From Propylenella binzhouense (GTDB lineage: Bacteria; Pseudomonadota; Alphaproteobacteria; Rhizobiales; Afifellaceae), in NCBI RefSeq assembly GCF_009866965.1, contig NZ_SPKJ01000043.1:1-33158 (forward strand): a stretch of DNA of 33,158 nucleotides, read 5' to 3'. The notes under the pieces were generated by a model. The model was not told where the DNA came from and did not search any database. It saw nothing but the letters and a program-made list of their open reading frames with translations. A program made the position numbers and the translations under genes. This document shows, piece by piece, positions 1 to 8,418 of this stretch (its first letter is position 1; the number at the start of each line of letters is the position of its first letter).

Positions 1-809
1 CGGCCGGCCGCGAGCCCCGGCGGCAGCGGGCGGCCCGCAAGCGCCGGCCCGGCGGGCGTCGGCTCGACCCGGAGGAGGTTGGAGCGGCCGAAGAAGCGGG
101 CGACCGCGACGCTTTCCGGCCGCTCGTAGAGCCGGCGCGGGCTGCCGACCTCCGCGACGCGCCCGTGCTCCATCACGGCGACCGTATCGGCCATCTCCAT
201 GGCCTCGTCCTGGTCGTGGGTGACCATCACCGTCGTGACGCCGATCCGGGCATGGAGCCGCCTGATCTCGTCCTTCATACGCTCGCGGAGGTTCCGGTCG
301 AGCGCCGAGAGGGGCTCGTCCATGAGCAGGAGCTGCGGCTCGAACACGATCGCGCGCGCGATCGCCACGCGCTGCCGCTGTCCGCCGCTGAGCTGCCGCG
401 GCGCCCGCGCGAGGAGATCGCCGATCTCGAGCATCTCCGCGACGCGGCGCACGCGCCCGGCGATCTCCCTGCGCGCCATGCGGCGGGCCCGCAGCGGATA
501 GGCGATGTTCTCCGCCGCGCTCATATGCGGGAAGAGGGCGTAGTTCTGGAACACGATGCCCATGCCGCGGCGCTCGGCGGGCCGGTCCGTGATGTCTTCG
601 CCGCCGAGGAGGACGCGGCCCCCGTCCGGCGCCTCGAAGCCGGCGATGATCATGAGCATGGTGGTCTTGCCGCAGCCGGAGGGGCCGAGAAGCGCCGCGA
701 AGGCGCCGGCGGGGACCTCGAGATCGACATCGCGGAGCGCGGCATGCGTGCCGAAGCGCTTGCTCACGCCCCGGATCTCGAGCCGCGCCCCGCGGCCGGC
801 GCTCACCAT
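1..809 (-). CDS. Polyamine/opine-type ABC transporter ATPase (PotA-like), 3' end outside window
   Basis: Cytoplasmic nucleotide-binding subunit that powers the importer encoded just upstream. About 269 codons are visible before the left edge. In order: Walker A GPSGCGKTT (about residues 41-49), Q-loop in VFQNYALFPHM, signature LSGGQRQRVAIARA, Walker B LLLMDEPLSALD, and switch His in VTHDQDEA. The sequence runs on into ARFFGRSNLL, the start of the C-terminal TOBE region typical of PotA/FbpC-type ATPases; the rest is missing. The ATG at 809 lies inside the last codons of the amidohydrolase gene (GATGGTGA, 7-base overlap), so the two are translationally coupled; a GTG at 806 is an alternative start. 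Family call is secure; substrate cannot be read from the ATPase. Confidence 0.93.
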   Translation of the reverse strand, partial: MVSAGRGARLEIRGVSKRFGTHAALRDVDLEVPAGAFAALLGPSGCGKTTMLMIIAGFEAPDGGRVLLGGEDITDRPAERRGMGIVFQNYALFPHMSAAENIAYPLRARRMARREIAGRVRRVAEMLEIGDLLARAPRQLSGGQRQRVAIARAIVFEPQLLLMDEPLSALDRNLRERMKDEIRRLHARIGVTTVMVTHDQDEAMEMADTVAVMEHGRVAEVGSPRRLYERPESVAVARFFGRSNLLRVEPTPAGPALAGRPLPPGLAAG

Positions 810-2260
810 CGGGCGAAGGCCGGCGGCGCCGCCTCGCCGATGGCGCGGCCGGCGAAATCGTATTCGGGGAAGCGGCTATAGACGGCGTGGGCGCCGCGGC
901 GCACCGCGGCGAGCAGGTCGCCCTCGTCCGCCATGGTGAGCCGGCCGTCCTCGACGCGCACCTCGCCGTCCACCATGACGTGCTTCACGTGGGCGGCACT
1001 GCCGATATGGACGAGCGCCTTCACCGGGTCGAGCATGGGCCCGAAGGCGTAGTCGCCCATGTCGACGACCAGAAGGTCGGCCTTGGCGCCGGCGGCGAGC
1101 CGGCCGAGATCCGCGCGCCCGAGCGCCTTCGCGCCGTTCACGGTCGCGGCGTTGAAGACGTCGCGGGCCGGCGCCGCCCGGAAGTCGTGCGAATGGACCT
1201 TGCCGAGCATCGAGGCGAACTTCATCTCGTTGAACATGTCCTGCGGATAGCTGTCCGTTCCGAGCGTGATGTTGATGCCGAGCCTCGCATAGGTGCGGAA
1301 GCTCTCGAACAGGATGCCGCGCCGCGCGAACACGAAGGGCGAGTGCGAGACATGGGCGCCCGCCGCGGCCACCTTCTCCAGGTCGTCGACGAGCGGGAAC
1401 CCGGTCAGCGAATGGCCGCCGTAGAATAGGCAGTGGCCGAGGATGACGTCGGGACCGAGCAGCCCCTCCTCGGCGAGATAGCCGATCGGCGTCGTGCCCT
1501 CCCGCCGCACCGTCTCGTGGAACTCCCAGATCGTCTCGGCGACATGGAGCGTGACCGGCAGCCCGAGCCGGCTCGCCGCCTCGCGCGTCCGCCGCAGCAG
1601 GGCCCGCGAGGTGAGGACCGCCTCGACCGGCACCAGGATGCCGCGGATGCGGTCGTTGTAGCGGCCGTTGTTGCGCAGCGCCGCCTCGCAGGCGGTCTCG
1701 AACTGCCGCTCGCCGTCGTCCTCGAGCCAGTCATAGGCGAGCCGGCCGGTCTCCGTGAACCGGTAGTGCGCGGAGGCGTAGCCCGGCGCGATATAGCCGC
1801 GGATGCCCATCTCACCGGCGATCTCGACCATCCGCTCGGTGTTGCCGCCGACCTCGCCGCCCATCTCGACAACGGTGGTGACGCCGCTCTTCAGGAGCTC
1901 CCCGATGGCGTAGCGGATCCCCGCCACGGGATCCTCCGGCGCGAGGAAGGAGGCGCCGTCCCGCCCGGCCGGCAGGTAGTTCAGGAACCCGCAGGAGAAG
2001 AGGTCGAGCCGGCCGCAATCGGCCATCATCCGGTCGCCGACATGGCTGCAGAGATGGGCGTGCGAGGAGATGAAGCCGGGCAGCAGGAAGCCGTCGGGAA
2101 AGCTCCGGAGCGCGGCGCCGTCGGGCGTTCCGTCCCGGCGCGGGCCGACATAGGCGACCGTGTTCCCTTCGATGCCGACCTCGCCGTCCTCGATCAGACG
2201 GTGCTCGCCGGAATGGAAGCCGAGCACCCATCGGGCACGGTAGATGGTCGAACCGGACAT
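803..2260 (-). CDS. AtzA/TrzN-type metal-dependent amidohydrolase
   Basis: A 485-residue cytosolic hydrolase of the amidohydrolase superfamily (cytosine deaminase / chlorohydrolase branch). It should hydrolyse a C-N or C-Cl bond on a ring or amidine-like substrate using one metal. The expected ligands are visible: HAH (His67, His69) after LPGFISS, His239 in LHVAET, His276 in ILGHC, and Asp336 in LGTDS. This is the H-H-H-D pattern and spacing of AtzA. The C-terminal LGRLAAGAKADLLVVD is the usual return to the composite beta domain. I chose ATG 2260 because AGGAGA lies about ten bases upstream. The gene sits inside the ABC operon, between the permease and the ATPase, so the imported compound is probably its substrate. 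Deaminase, guanidinase and dechlorinase activities cannot be separated by eye. Confidence 0.9.
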   Translation of the reverse strand: MSGSTIYRARWVLGFHSGEHRLIEDGEVGIEGNTVAYVGPRRDGTPDGAALRSFPDGFLLPGFISSHAHLCSHVGDRMMADCGRLDLFSCGFLNYLPAGRDGASFLAPEDPVAGIRYAIGELLKSGVTTVVEMGGEVGGNTERMVEIAGEMGIRGYIAPGYASAHYRFTETGRLAYDWLEDDGERQFETACEAALRNNGRYNDRIRGILVPVEAVLTSRALLRRTREAASRLGLPVTLHVAETIWEFHETVRREGTTPIGYLAEEGLLGPDVILGHCLFYGGHSLTGFPLVDDLEKVAAAGAHVSHSPFVFARRGILFESFRTYARLGINITLGTDSYPQDMFNEMKFASMLGKVHSHDFRAAPARDVFNAATVNGAKALGRADLGRLAAGAKADLLVVDMGDYAFGPMLDPVKALVHIGSAAHVKHVMVDGEVRVEDGRLTMADEGDLLAAVRRGAHAVYSRFPEYDFAGRAIGEAAPPAFARW

Positions 2261-2283
2261 GAAGGCGTTCTCCTGTGAATGGC

Positions 2284-3087
2284 TCAGGCGGTCCGCGAGG
2301 CGCGGGCATGCCTGAGAACGAGGACGAGGATGCCGAGCACCAGCGTGCCCGCGACCAGGACCGTGGAGGCGGCCGCCACCGTCGGGTCGAATTCGGAGCG
2401 AATTCCCTCCCACATGCGGCGCGGCAGAGTCCGCGTCGTGGAACTGCCGACGAAGAGCGCGATCAGGAGCTCGTCGAACGAGGTCAGGAAGGCGAGGACC
2501 GCGCCGGAGAAGATGCCGGGCGCCGCGAGCGGCAGCGTCACCGTGCGCAGGACCCGGATGCGGCCGGCCCCGGACGCGCGGGCCGCGCGGACAAGGTCCG
2601 GGTCGAGGCCGCGCAGCGCGGCGAGCGTGGTCAGCACCACGAACGGGAGCGCCAGGCAGAGATGGCCGAGCACGATGGCGAGCTCGCTTCCGGCGATGCC
2701 GTAGCGGGTGAAGCTCATATACATCGCGAGCGCCACCACGACCGGCGGCATCAGGATCGGCAGCGTCAGCGCCGCGGCGAGCGCGTTGGCGGCACGGCGC
2801 GACATCGCGGCGAGCGCGAGCGCGGCCGGGACGCCGAGCCCGACGGCCGCGGCCGTCACGATCGCGCCGATCCGGATGCTGCGGAGCGCCGCCTCGGTCC
2901 AGTCCGCCCGCGCGAAGAAGTTCGAGAACCAGCGAAGCGAATAGCCGGGCGGCGGAAAGCGGATGAACTCGCTCGTCGAGAACGACATCAGCACCATGAT
3001 CGCGAGCGGCACGAGGACGAAGAGCCCGACCAGGATCACGACGGCCCAGGCGAGCGCGATGCGGAGGTTGGCCGGCCGGCGGCTCAT
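2284..3087 (-). CDS. ABC transporter permease, PotC/PotI-like
   Basis: Inner-membrane permease of 267 residues with about six transmembrane segments, the first at residues 12-35. The cytoplasmic EAA loop is recognisable as LVRAARASGAGRIRVLRTV followed by LPLAAPGI, which docks on the ATPase. The motif LTSFDELLIALFVG near the C-terminus is typical of the PotC/YdcV group. ATG 3087 overlaps the TGA of the upstream permease (ATGA), so the two permeases are translationally coupled and should form a heterodimer. The amidohydrolase starts 23 bases downstream. Confidence 0.93.
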   Translation of the reverse strand: MSRRPANLRIALAWAVVILVGLFVLVPLAIMVLMSFSTSEFIRFPPPGYSLRWFSNFFARADWTEAALRSIRIGAIVTAAAVGLGVPAALALAAMSRRAANALAAALTLPILMPPVVVALAMYMSFTRYGIAGSELAIVLGHLCLALPFVVLTTLAALRGLDPDLVRAARASGAGRIRVLRTVTLPLAAPGIFSGAVLAFLTSFDELLIALFVGSSTTRTLPRRMWEGIRSEFDPTVAAASTVLVAGTLVLGILVLVLRHARASRTA

Positions 3088-3968
3088 CGCGCGGGCCGCG
3101 CGAAGCGCAGGCGGGACAAAGCGGCGGCCGCGGCGAGCAGCGCGGCGACGATCCCGACCAGGATCACCGCGGCGGCGGCGGCGTTCGGCCAGTTGAGGGC
3201 GACGTTCACCAGCATGTCCACATAGACGGCGAGCATCACGTTGCCGCGCCCGCCGAGCATGATGGGCGTGATGTAGAAGCCGACCGCGAGGACGAACACG
3301 ATGAGGCCGCCGGTCGCGAGGCCGCGGGCGATCAGCGGCAGGATCACCGTCGCGAAGAGCCGCAGCGGCCCCGCACCGAGCGAGCGGCCCGCCCTCAGCA
3401 GTTCCGGTTCGATCGCCGCGACCGCGTTCGCGACCGGGAGGATCATGTAGGGCAGCAGGACGTGCACCATGCCGACGCCGACCGCGCCCCAGTTGAAGAG
3501 GAGCTGCAGCGGCTCCGAGACGATGCCGGTTCCCGTCAGAGCGGCGTTCACGACGCCCTCGCGGCTGAGGAGATAGAACCAGGAATAAGTCCGCACGAGC
3601 GAGCTGATCCAGAGCGGCGTGACGACCGCGAGGAGCGCGATCCGGCCGGCGAGCGGCGGCAGCGCGCGGACGGCGAGGCAGAACGGCACCGCGATCAGCG
3701 CCGTCGTCACGGTGACGGCGGCGGCGACGAGGACGGTGTTGCGCAGGATCGTGGTGGCCGCCGCGGAGGCGAAGAAGCGCGCATAGGACGACAGCGGCTC
3801 CGCCCCGGTGAAGGAGACCGCCACCATCCCGCCGACGGGCACGACGAAGAACAGCGCCAAAGCGAGCGCCGCCGGCACGCCGAGCGCGAGCGGGAACCAG
3901 TCCCGCCGCGCGCCGGCGCGGGCATCTCTGCGCTCCCGGCGTTCGGACATGCCGGCGGCGGGCGTCAC
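3084..3968 (-). CDS. ABC transporter permease, PotB/PotH-like
   Basis: Inner-membrane permease of 294 residues, the first of the heterodimer. A basic cytoplasmic N-terminus (RRERRDARAGARRDW) precedes a long first membrane helix (about residues 26-52). The EAA loop reads LLRAGRSLGAGPLRLFATV followed by LPLIARGLATG. The segment LVRTYSWFYLLSREGVVN is characteristic of PotB/YdcU-type permeases. The longest start is a GTG at 3968, 13 bases after the binding-protein stop; an internal ATG at 3950 is possible, and neither has a strong ribosome site. Confidence 0.92.
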   Translation of the reverse strand: MTPAAGMSERRERRDARAGARRDWFPLALGVPAALALALFFVVPVGGMVAVSFTGAEPLSSYARFFASAAATTILRNTVLVAAAVTVTTALIAVPFCLAVRALPPLAGRIALLAVVTPLWISSLVRTYSWFYLLSREGVVNAALTGTGIVSEPLQLLFNWGAVGVGMVHVLLPYMILPVANAVAAIEPELLRAGRSLGAGPLRLFATVILPLIARGLATGGLIVFVLAVGFYITPIMLGGRGNVMLAVYVDMLVNVALNWPNAAAAAVILVGIVAALLAAAAALSRLRFARPAR

Positions 3969-3981
3969 GGCCCCGCTATGC

Positions 3982-5085
3982 TCAGAGCACGGACCATTCG
4001 TGGAATTTCTCCACGATCGTGCCGAGATTGTCGGCCCACCACTTGGAATCCTGCACGTACATCCTGGCGAGGTTGTCCGGATAGCTCGGCAGCTCGGCTG
4101 CGCGGCCGGGCTTCAGCCCCGCGAGCACCTCGGCATTTGCCGGGCCGCCGGCATATTCGTTGAAGATCGCGATCGAGGGCTGCACCTGCAGCAGGGCGTC
4201 GATGAGCTTCATGGCCGGGCCCATATCGGCCCCCTTCACGATCATCAGGTAGTCGAGCGAGGCCTGTCCGTCGTTCCAGGAGAGGTCGACCGGCGCGCCC
4301 TCCGCCTTCGCCGTCATCAGGCGGCCCGAATAGGTCGAGCCCGCCGTCACCTCGCCGGAGGTGAAGAGCTGCACGACCTCGCTCCCCGAGCTCCACCACT
4401 TGCGGACGCTCGGCTTGATCCGGTCGAGCGAGGCGAAGGCGCGGTCGACGTCGATCGGATAGAGCGCGTCCTTGGCGACGCCGTCGGCAAGCAGCGCGAA
4501 TTCGAGGTTCGGGTACTGGCCGTCATCGGCCGAGCAGAGCGTGCGCCCGCCCGGAAACTTGGCGGTGTCCCAGACGTCGGCCCAGCTCTGCGGGCTCGCG
4601 CCGCCGAATTTGTCGGTCCGGTAGCCGATATTGTACGACCAGTAGAAATAGCCGATCGCCTTGGGCAGGCGCAGCCCTTCCGGAATTCCGGCAAGCGCTG
4701 CGGGCGAGAGCGCCGAATAGTCGATCGGCTCGAAATACTCGCCCATCTCCTCGAGCGAGAGGATGGTGAGGAGATCCGTCTCCACCACGTCGAACTCGAG
4801 ATTTCCGCTGTCCACCATGGCCTTGATCCGGCTCGGGAAGGGCAGCGAATCCTCCACCACCTTGATGCCGCTCGCGGCCTGGAACGGTGCCAGCACGTGC
4901 TCCCGCTGCAGATCCTGCAGGCTGCCGCCCCAGGAGCAGAAGCGCACCTGCTCGGCGGCCAGCGCCGGCCGCGGCAGGAGCGGCGCCGCAAGCGCGGCGC
5001 CCGCGAGCCCGCCGGCTCCGGCCAGGAACCGGCGCCGGCTCATCCGGTCAAGAAAGGCAAGCCGCTTCTCTTCATCAACGCTCAT
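3982..5085 (-). CDS. ABC extracellular solute-binding protein, PotD-like (family 1), Tat-exported
   Basis: Periplasmic receptor of 367 residues that should deliver the substrate to the permeases encoded next. A twin-arginine signal is clear: SRRRFLAGAGG at residues 16-26, then an Ala/Leu-rich stretch and a likely cleavage after ALAA near residue 44. The mature part begins EQVRFCSWGGSLQDLQ, typical of PotD/spermidine-putrescine and thiamine-type binding proteins. Export by Tat means the protein folds in the cytoplasm first. ATG 5085 has GGGGAGA about eight bases upstream. It is the promoter-proximal gene of the minus-strand operon that continues through permease, permease, amidohydrolase and ATPase. 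Confidence 0.93.
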   Translation of the reverse strand: MSVDEEKRLAFLDRMSRRRFLAGAGGLAGAALAAPLLPRPALAAEQVRFCSWGGSLQDLQREHVLAPFQAASGIKVVEDSLPFPSRIKAMVDSGNLEFDVVETDLLTILSLEEMGEYFEPIDYSALSPAALAGIPEGLRLPKAIGYFYWSYNIGYRTDKFGGASPQSWADVWDTAKFPGGRTLCSADDGQYPNLEFALLADGVAKDALYPIDVDRAFASLDRIKPSVRKWWSSGSEVVQLFTSGEVTAGSTYSGRLMTAKAEGAPVDLSWNDGQASLDYLMIVKGADMGPAMKLIDALLQVQPSIAIFNEYAGGPANAEVLAGLKPGRAAELPSYPDNLARMYVQDSKWWADNLGTIVEKFHEWSVL

Positions 5086-5260
5086 CGAAATCTCCCCTTC
5101 TCGCGAACCCCGGTCGCGCTCCCTCCCTCAGGGATTTTCCCGCCGGCATGCCGGACCTGACGCGGCCACGCTGCTCCCGGGCGCGCCGCCAGTTTCGCCG
5201 GAACGGGCGATCCCGTCGATGCCAATCGCGAGTGCGGCCGCGATCGGCCGACGTCCTGCC

Positions 5261-5280
5261 GAGAAATGCCGAGAAATGCC
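5261..5280. repeat. Tandem duplication of a 10-base unit (GAGAAATGCC x2)
   Basis: GAGAAATGCC occurs twice back to back, preceded by another TGCC and followed by GGCGG. It is A-rich for this genome and sits about 185 bases upstream of the leftward binding-protein gene. It could be a regulator-binding direct repeat or a simple slippage duplication; nothing in the sequence decides between these. Confidence 0.6.
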
Positions 5281-5377
5281 GGCGGCTGTTCCCGGGACAG
5301 GAATAGGCTGGATGGCACGGAAGGCCCGGATCCCCGGTCCGGCCCAACGCTTCCCCTCTTAGTCGCAGGTTCCCTTT

Positions 5378-5393
5378 GCTTAAACGATAAAGC
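5378..5393. promoter_or_regulatory. Candidate LacI-family operator
   Basis: GCTTAAACGATAAAGC is a 16-base near-palindrome. The half sites are GCTTAAAC and, on the other strand, GCTTTATC, which agree at six of eight positions, and the centre is CG as in PurR/LacI-family operators. It lies in the most AT-rich part of the intergenic region, 137 bases upstream of the LacI-family regulator start and about 290 bases from the divergent binding-protein gene. The regulator's own autoregulatory site is the simplest reading; control of the leftward operon is possible too. Confidence 0.55.
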
Positions 5394-5529
5394 TCCCTTC
5401 GACGGATGTCTACGGGGACCTGCCGCGCCGACCGTGGCAACATCCGGACGGCTGAGCTCGAGGAGCAAAGTGCGTGCCAAGAAGACGGCGGCGGCATAGG
5501 ACAATCGCCGTGCAGATCGGAAGGTGATC

Positions 5530-6561
5530 ATGGCGAGCGACACGAAGGAAGCTCCGGGACACCCGCGCAAGGTGGGTATCAAGGACATCGCCCGCGCGGC
5601 GAACGTCTCGACGACTGCGGTGTCCTACGCGCTGAACGGCACCGGCCGGCTCGACGAGCAGACCCGGCTTCGCGTGATCCGGATCGCGGACCAGATCGGC
5701 TACCGCGTCAACCGCAATGCCCTCAACCTGCGGCGCAGGAAGTCCGGCGTGCTGGCGATAGCCGCGTCGGTCCCCGAGGGCCTCTCGAGCGTGCTCCCGA
5801 GCATGGACTTCTTCATGCAGATCTGGCACGGGGCCGTCGCCGCGTCGCTCAAGCGCGGCTACATGCTGCTCCTCATTCCCTTCGGCACCGCTCCCAAGGA
5901 TCTGGAAACCGTGCCGGTGGACGGCGGTATCGTCATCGATCCCGTCGCGAACGATCCGCTGGTCGGACATTTCGAGGCGAACGGGCTGCCCTATGTCACG
6001 ATCGGGCGCGACGCCGCGCGCGATCCCGAGCCGGCCTGGTGGGTCGACAACGACCACGGCACGCTGGCGCTGCAGGCCTTCCGCCATCTGAAGGAGCGCG
6101 GCGCCCGGCGGATCGGCCTCATCCTTGCCGCGCCGAGCTACGCCTACACCGTCGCCACGCGCGCCGCCTATCTCGACTGGATCGCGCAGGAGGGCGGCGA
6201 GCCGCTGATGGTCGTGGTGGAGGAGGCGCCGACTTCCACCGCCGGCTACAATGCCGCGCTCGCCATGCTGGACTCCCCGAAGCCGCCCGACGCGATCTAT
6301 GCGGCGATCGACCGCTTCGCGGTCGGGACGCTCTTCGCGGCGGCCGCCCGCGGGATTTCGGTCCCGCAGGACCTGAAGATCGTGTCGGGCAATGACGGCA
6401 TCCTCACGCGCACCGCCCATATCCCGATCACCGCGATCGACCTCGTCCCCAACCGCCTCGGCCGCGAGGCGATCGAGATGCTGCTCGACCGGATCGAAGG
6501 CGCCGCCTCGGACCGCCATCTGATCCTTAACGGACGGATCGAGGTGCGAGCGAGTTCCTGA
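5530..6561 (+). CDS. LacI-family transcriptional regulator
   Basis: A 343-residue DNA-binding repressor. The N-terminal LacI helix-turn-helix is at about residues 15-40 (VGIKDIARAANVSTTAVSYA), followed by hinge helix RNALNLRRRKSGVLA and a periplasmic-binding-protein-like ligand domain to the C-terminus. I chose ATG 5530 over the GTG at 5524 because GGAAGG at 5519-5524 would overlap that GTG but sits five bases before the ATG. The gene stands between the leftward ABC/amidohydrolase operon and the rightward ABC/UbiD operon, so either or both could be targets; the effector is unknown. Confidence 0.94.
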   Translation: MASDTKEAPGHPRKVGIKDIARAANVSTTAVSYALNGTGRLDEQTRLRVIRIADQIGYRVNRNALNLRRRKSGVLAIAASVPEGLSSVLPSMDFFMQIWHGAVAASLKRGYMLLLIPFGTAPKDLETVPVDGGIVIDPVANDPLVGHFEANGLPYVTIGRDAARDPEPAWWVDNDHGTLALQAFRHLKERGARRIGLILAAPSYAYTVATRAAYLDWIAQEGGEPLMVVVEEAPTSTAGYNAALAMLDSPKPPDAIYAAIDRFAVGTLFAAAARGISVPQDLKIVSGNDGILTRTAHIPITAIDLVPNRLGREAIEMLLDRIEGAASDRHLILNGRIEVRASS

Positions 6562-6607
6562 GCGAATCCAGGCACCTGGCCGGGAAGTCCGCGGACAAAC
6601 TGACGGC

Positions 6608-6636
6608 TTGACCCGTGCCGGGCCCGCCACTAGCGT
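6608..6636 (+). promoter_or_regulatory. Sigma70-type promoter for the TrpXYZ-like ABC/UbiD operon
   Basis: TTGACC at 6608-6613 and TAGCGT at 6631-6636 are separated by exactly 17 bases, preceded by GGC (CTTGAC is the usual alphaproteobacterial -35). This would place the start of transcription near 6643, about 24 bases before the permease start. It suggests the transport/UbiD genes have their own promoter rather than relying on read-through from the LacI gene. Confidence 0.6.
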
Positions 6637-6666
6637 CCGCCCGCCCACCTCGCAGGAACGAACTTC

Positions 6667-7566
6667 TTGGTCGCTCAACTCCAGGCGCTCGGCCTCAACA
6701 TGCTGGAGCAGGGCTTCCTGTTCGGATTTCTCGGCCTCGGCGTCCTCATCACCTTCCGGTTCTTCCGCTTTCCGGACCTGACGGCCGAGGGCAGCTATCC
6801 GCTCGGCGGAGCGGTGGCGGCCGCGCTGCTGGTCTCCGGCGTCCATCCGGTCGCCGCCACGCTGTCGGCCGCGCTCGCCGGCGCCGGCGCCGGCATGGTG
6901 ACCGCGCTCATCCACACCAAGCTGAAGATCAACAACATCGTCGCGGGCATCGTGGTGATGACCGCGCTCTATTCCGTGAACCTCCGGATCATGGGGCGCG
7001 CCAACATTCCCCTCCTGCGGGAGCCGACGGTCTTCGGGGAGGCCGTCGGCTGGCTGAACGGGTTCGGCCTCGGCTGGCGCGAGAACGTCTACACGACCAT
7101 CCTCGTCGCCTTCGTGCTGCTCGTCGCGGCCGGCGCGCTCCTGGTCTGGTTCTTCTCGACCGATCTCGGCCTCGCCGTGCGCGCCACGGGCCAGAACGAG
7201 CCGATGATCCTCTCGCTCGGCGTCGACACCGACCGGACGAAGATGGTCGGGCTCGCGCTCTCCAACGCCTTCATCGCGGTCTCCGGCGCGCTCGTCGCGC
7301 AGAACCACGGCTTCGCCGATATCGGCATGGGGATCGGCATCCTGGTGACGGGCGCGGCGGCCGTGCTGATCGGCGAGGCGATCTTCGGCGATCGCGGAAT
7401 CCTCACCTGGGTCGTGGCGGCGGTCGTCGGCGTGGTGATCTACCGCCTGCTGGTGGCGCTCGCGCTCCGGGTGGGTCTCGAGCCCGTCGACCTGCGGCTC
7501 GTCACCGCCGCGCTCCTCCTGATGGCGCTCGCGGTGCCGCGCTTCCGGCCGAGGCTCCTCCGGTGA
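6667..7566 (+). CDS. ABC transporter permease, TrpY-like (COG4120 / LivH fold)
   Basis: Inner-membrane permease of 299 residues with eight or nine hydrophobic segments. It resembles the single permease of the tryptophan-type ABC systems (the LivH/BPD_transp_2 superfamily): it has FRFPDLTAEGSYPLGGAV near the N-terminus, IHTKLKINNIVAGIVVM, the LGLAVRATGQNEPMILSLGV cytoplasmic segment and VAQNHGFADIGMGIGILV. No ATG lies at the expected start; TTG 6667 is used here because AGGA sits nine bases upstream and the next ATG (6703) would cut into the first helix. The permease should act as a homodimer, as no second permease is present. Confidence 0.9.
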   Translation: MVAQLQALGLNMLEQGFLFGFLGLGVLITFRFFRFPDLTAEGSYPLGGAVAAALLVSGVHPVAATLSAALAGAGAGMVTALIHTKLKINNIVAGIVVMTALYSVNLRIMGRANIPLLREPTVFGEAVGWLNGFGLGWRENVYTTILVAFVLLVAAGALLVWFFSTDLGLAVRATGQNEPMILSLGVDTDRTKMVGLALSNAFIAVSGALVAQNHGFADIGMGIGILVTGAAAVLIGEAIFGDRGILTWVVAAVVGVVIYRLLVALALRVGLEPVDLRLVTAALLLMALAVPRFRPRLLR

Positions 7567-8372
7567 CCCCGGCCATGCTGGCGCTCGAGCGGGTGAGCAA
7601 GTCCTTCCTGCGCGGCACGCCGAACGAGGTGCGCGCCCTCCGGGACGTCGATCTCGCCGTCGCCGCCGGCGACTTCGTCACCGTGATCGGCTCCAACGGC
7701 GCCGGCAAGTCGACCATGATCAAGGCGGTCGCCGGCTTCGCGATCCCGGACGAGGGGCGCATCCTCCTCGAGGGCCGCGACATCACCCGCCGGCCGCCCT
7801 GGCGGCGTGCGGCCACGATCGGCAGGATCGCCCAGGATCCGAACGAGAGCACCTGCGCCGGGATGACGATCGAGGAGAACCTCGCGATGGCGGAGCGCCG
7901 CGGCCGGCCGCGCGGCCTTCGCCTCGCCATCCGGGGCGACGCGCGCCGGCGGTTCCGCGATGCGCTGGCGCCGATCGGGCTGGGGCTCGAGGACCGGCTG
8001 GCATCGCGGGTCGGGCTGCTGTCGGGCGGCCAAAGGCAGGCGCTCGCGCTGCTGATGGCGACGCTCTCGGGCTCGCGCCTCCTGCTCCTCGACGAGCATC
8101 TCGCCGCCCTCGATCCGAAGACGGCGGAGACGGTGATGCGGCTCACCGACCGCCTGATCGCGGAGCGGCGGCTCACCGCCCTGATGATCACGCACAACAT
8201 GCAGGACGCCATACGCTGGGGAAACCGGCTCCTGATGATGCATGGCGGGCGCATCGTGCTCGATGTCGGCGGCGCGGAGAAGGCGGCGCTGACGGTGCAG
8301 ATGCTGGTCGACAAGTTCCATGCGGTGAGCCACGCCGAAATGGTGGAGGACCGCGTGCTCTTGACGGCGTGA
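7563..8372 (+). CDS. ABC transporter ATPase, TrpZ-like (COG1101)
   Basis: ATP-binding subunit of about 269 residues. Walker A is GSNGAGKST, the signature is LSGGQRQALALLMA, Walker B is LLLLDEHLAALD, and the switch His is in ITHNMQDAI. The phrase DEHLAALDPKTA with His after Glu, rather than the usual DEP, is characteristic of the TrpXYZ-type ATPases. GTG 7563 overlaps the permease stop (GTGA); an in-frame ATG at 7575 is the alternative. It pairs with the permease upstream and the binding protein downstream. Confidence 0.92.
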   Translation: MTPAMLALERVSKSFLRGTPNEVRALRDVDLAVAAGDFVTVIGSNGAGKSTMIKAVAGFAIPDEGRILLEGRDITRRPPWRRAATIGRIAQDPNESTCAGMTIEENLAMAERRGRPRGLRLAIRGDARRRFRDALAPIGLGLEDRLASRVGLLSGGQRQALALLMATLSGSRLLLLDEHLAALDPKTAETVMRLTDRLIAERRLTALMITHNMQDAIRWGNRLLMMHGGRIVLDVGGAEKAALTVQMLVDKFHAVSHAEMVEDRVLLTA

Positions 8373-8418
8373 GCGCGATAAAGGCAGGTCTTCGCGCTCG
8401 AACGAGAGGATGCAAGCG

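Larger units (their letters stand above)
5086..5529. promoter_or_regulatory. 444-bp divergent intergenic region between binding-protein operon and LacI gene
   Basis: No gene is convincing here; open frames across it are Arg/Pro/Ser-rich and have no recognisable domain. It must hold the promoters for the leftward ABC operon and the rightward regulator. Visible items are a tandem 10-base repeat at 5261-5280, a LacI-type palindrome at 5378-5393 in an AT-rich island, and the GGAAGG ribosome site of the regulator at 5519-5524. I could not assign -35/-10 boxes with confidence in either direction. Confidence 0.6.
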
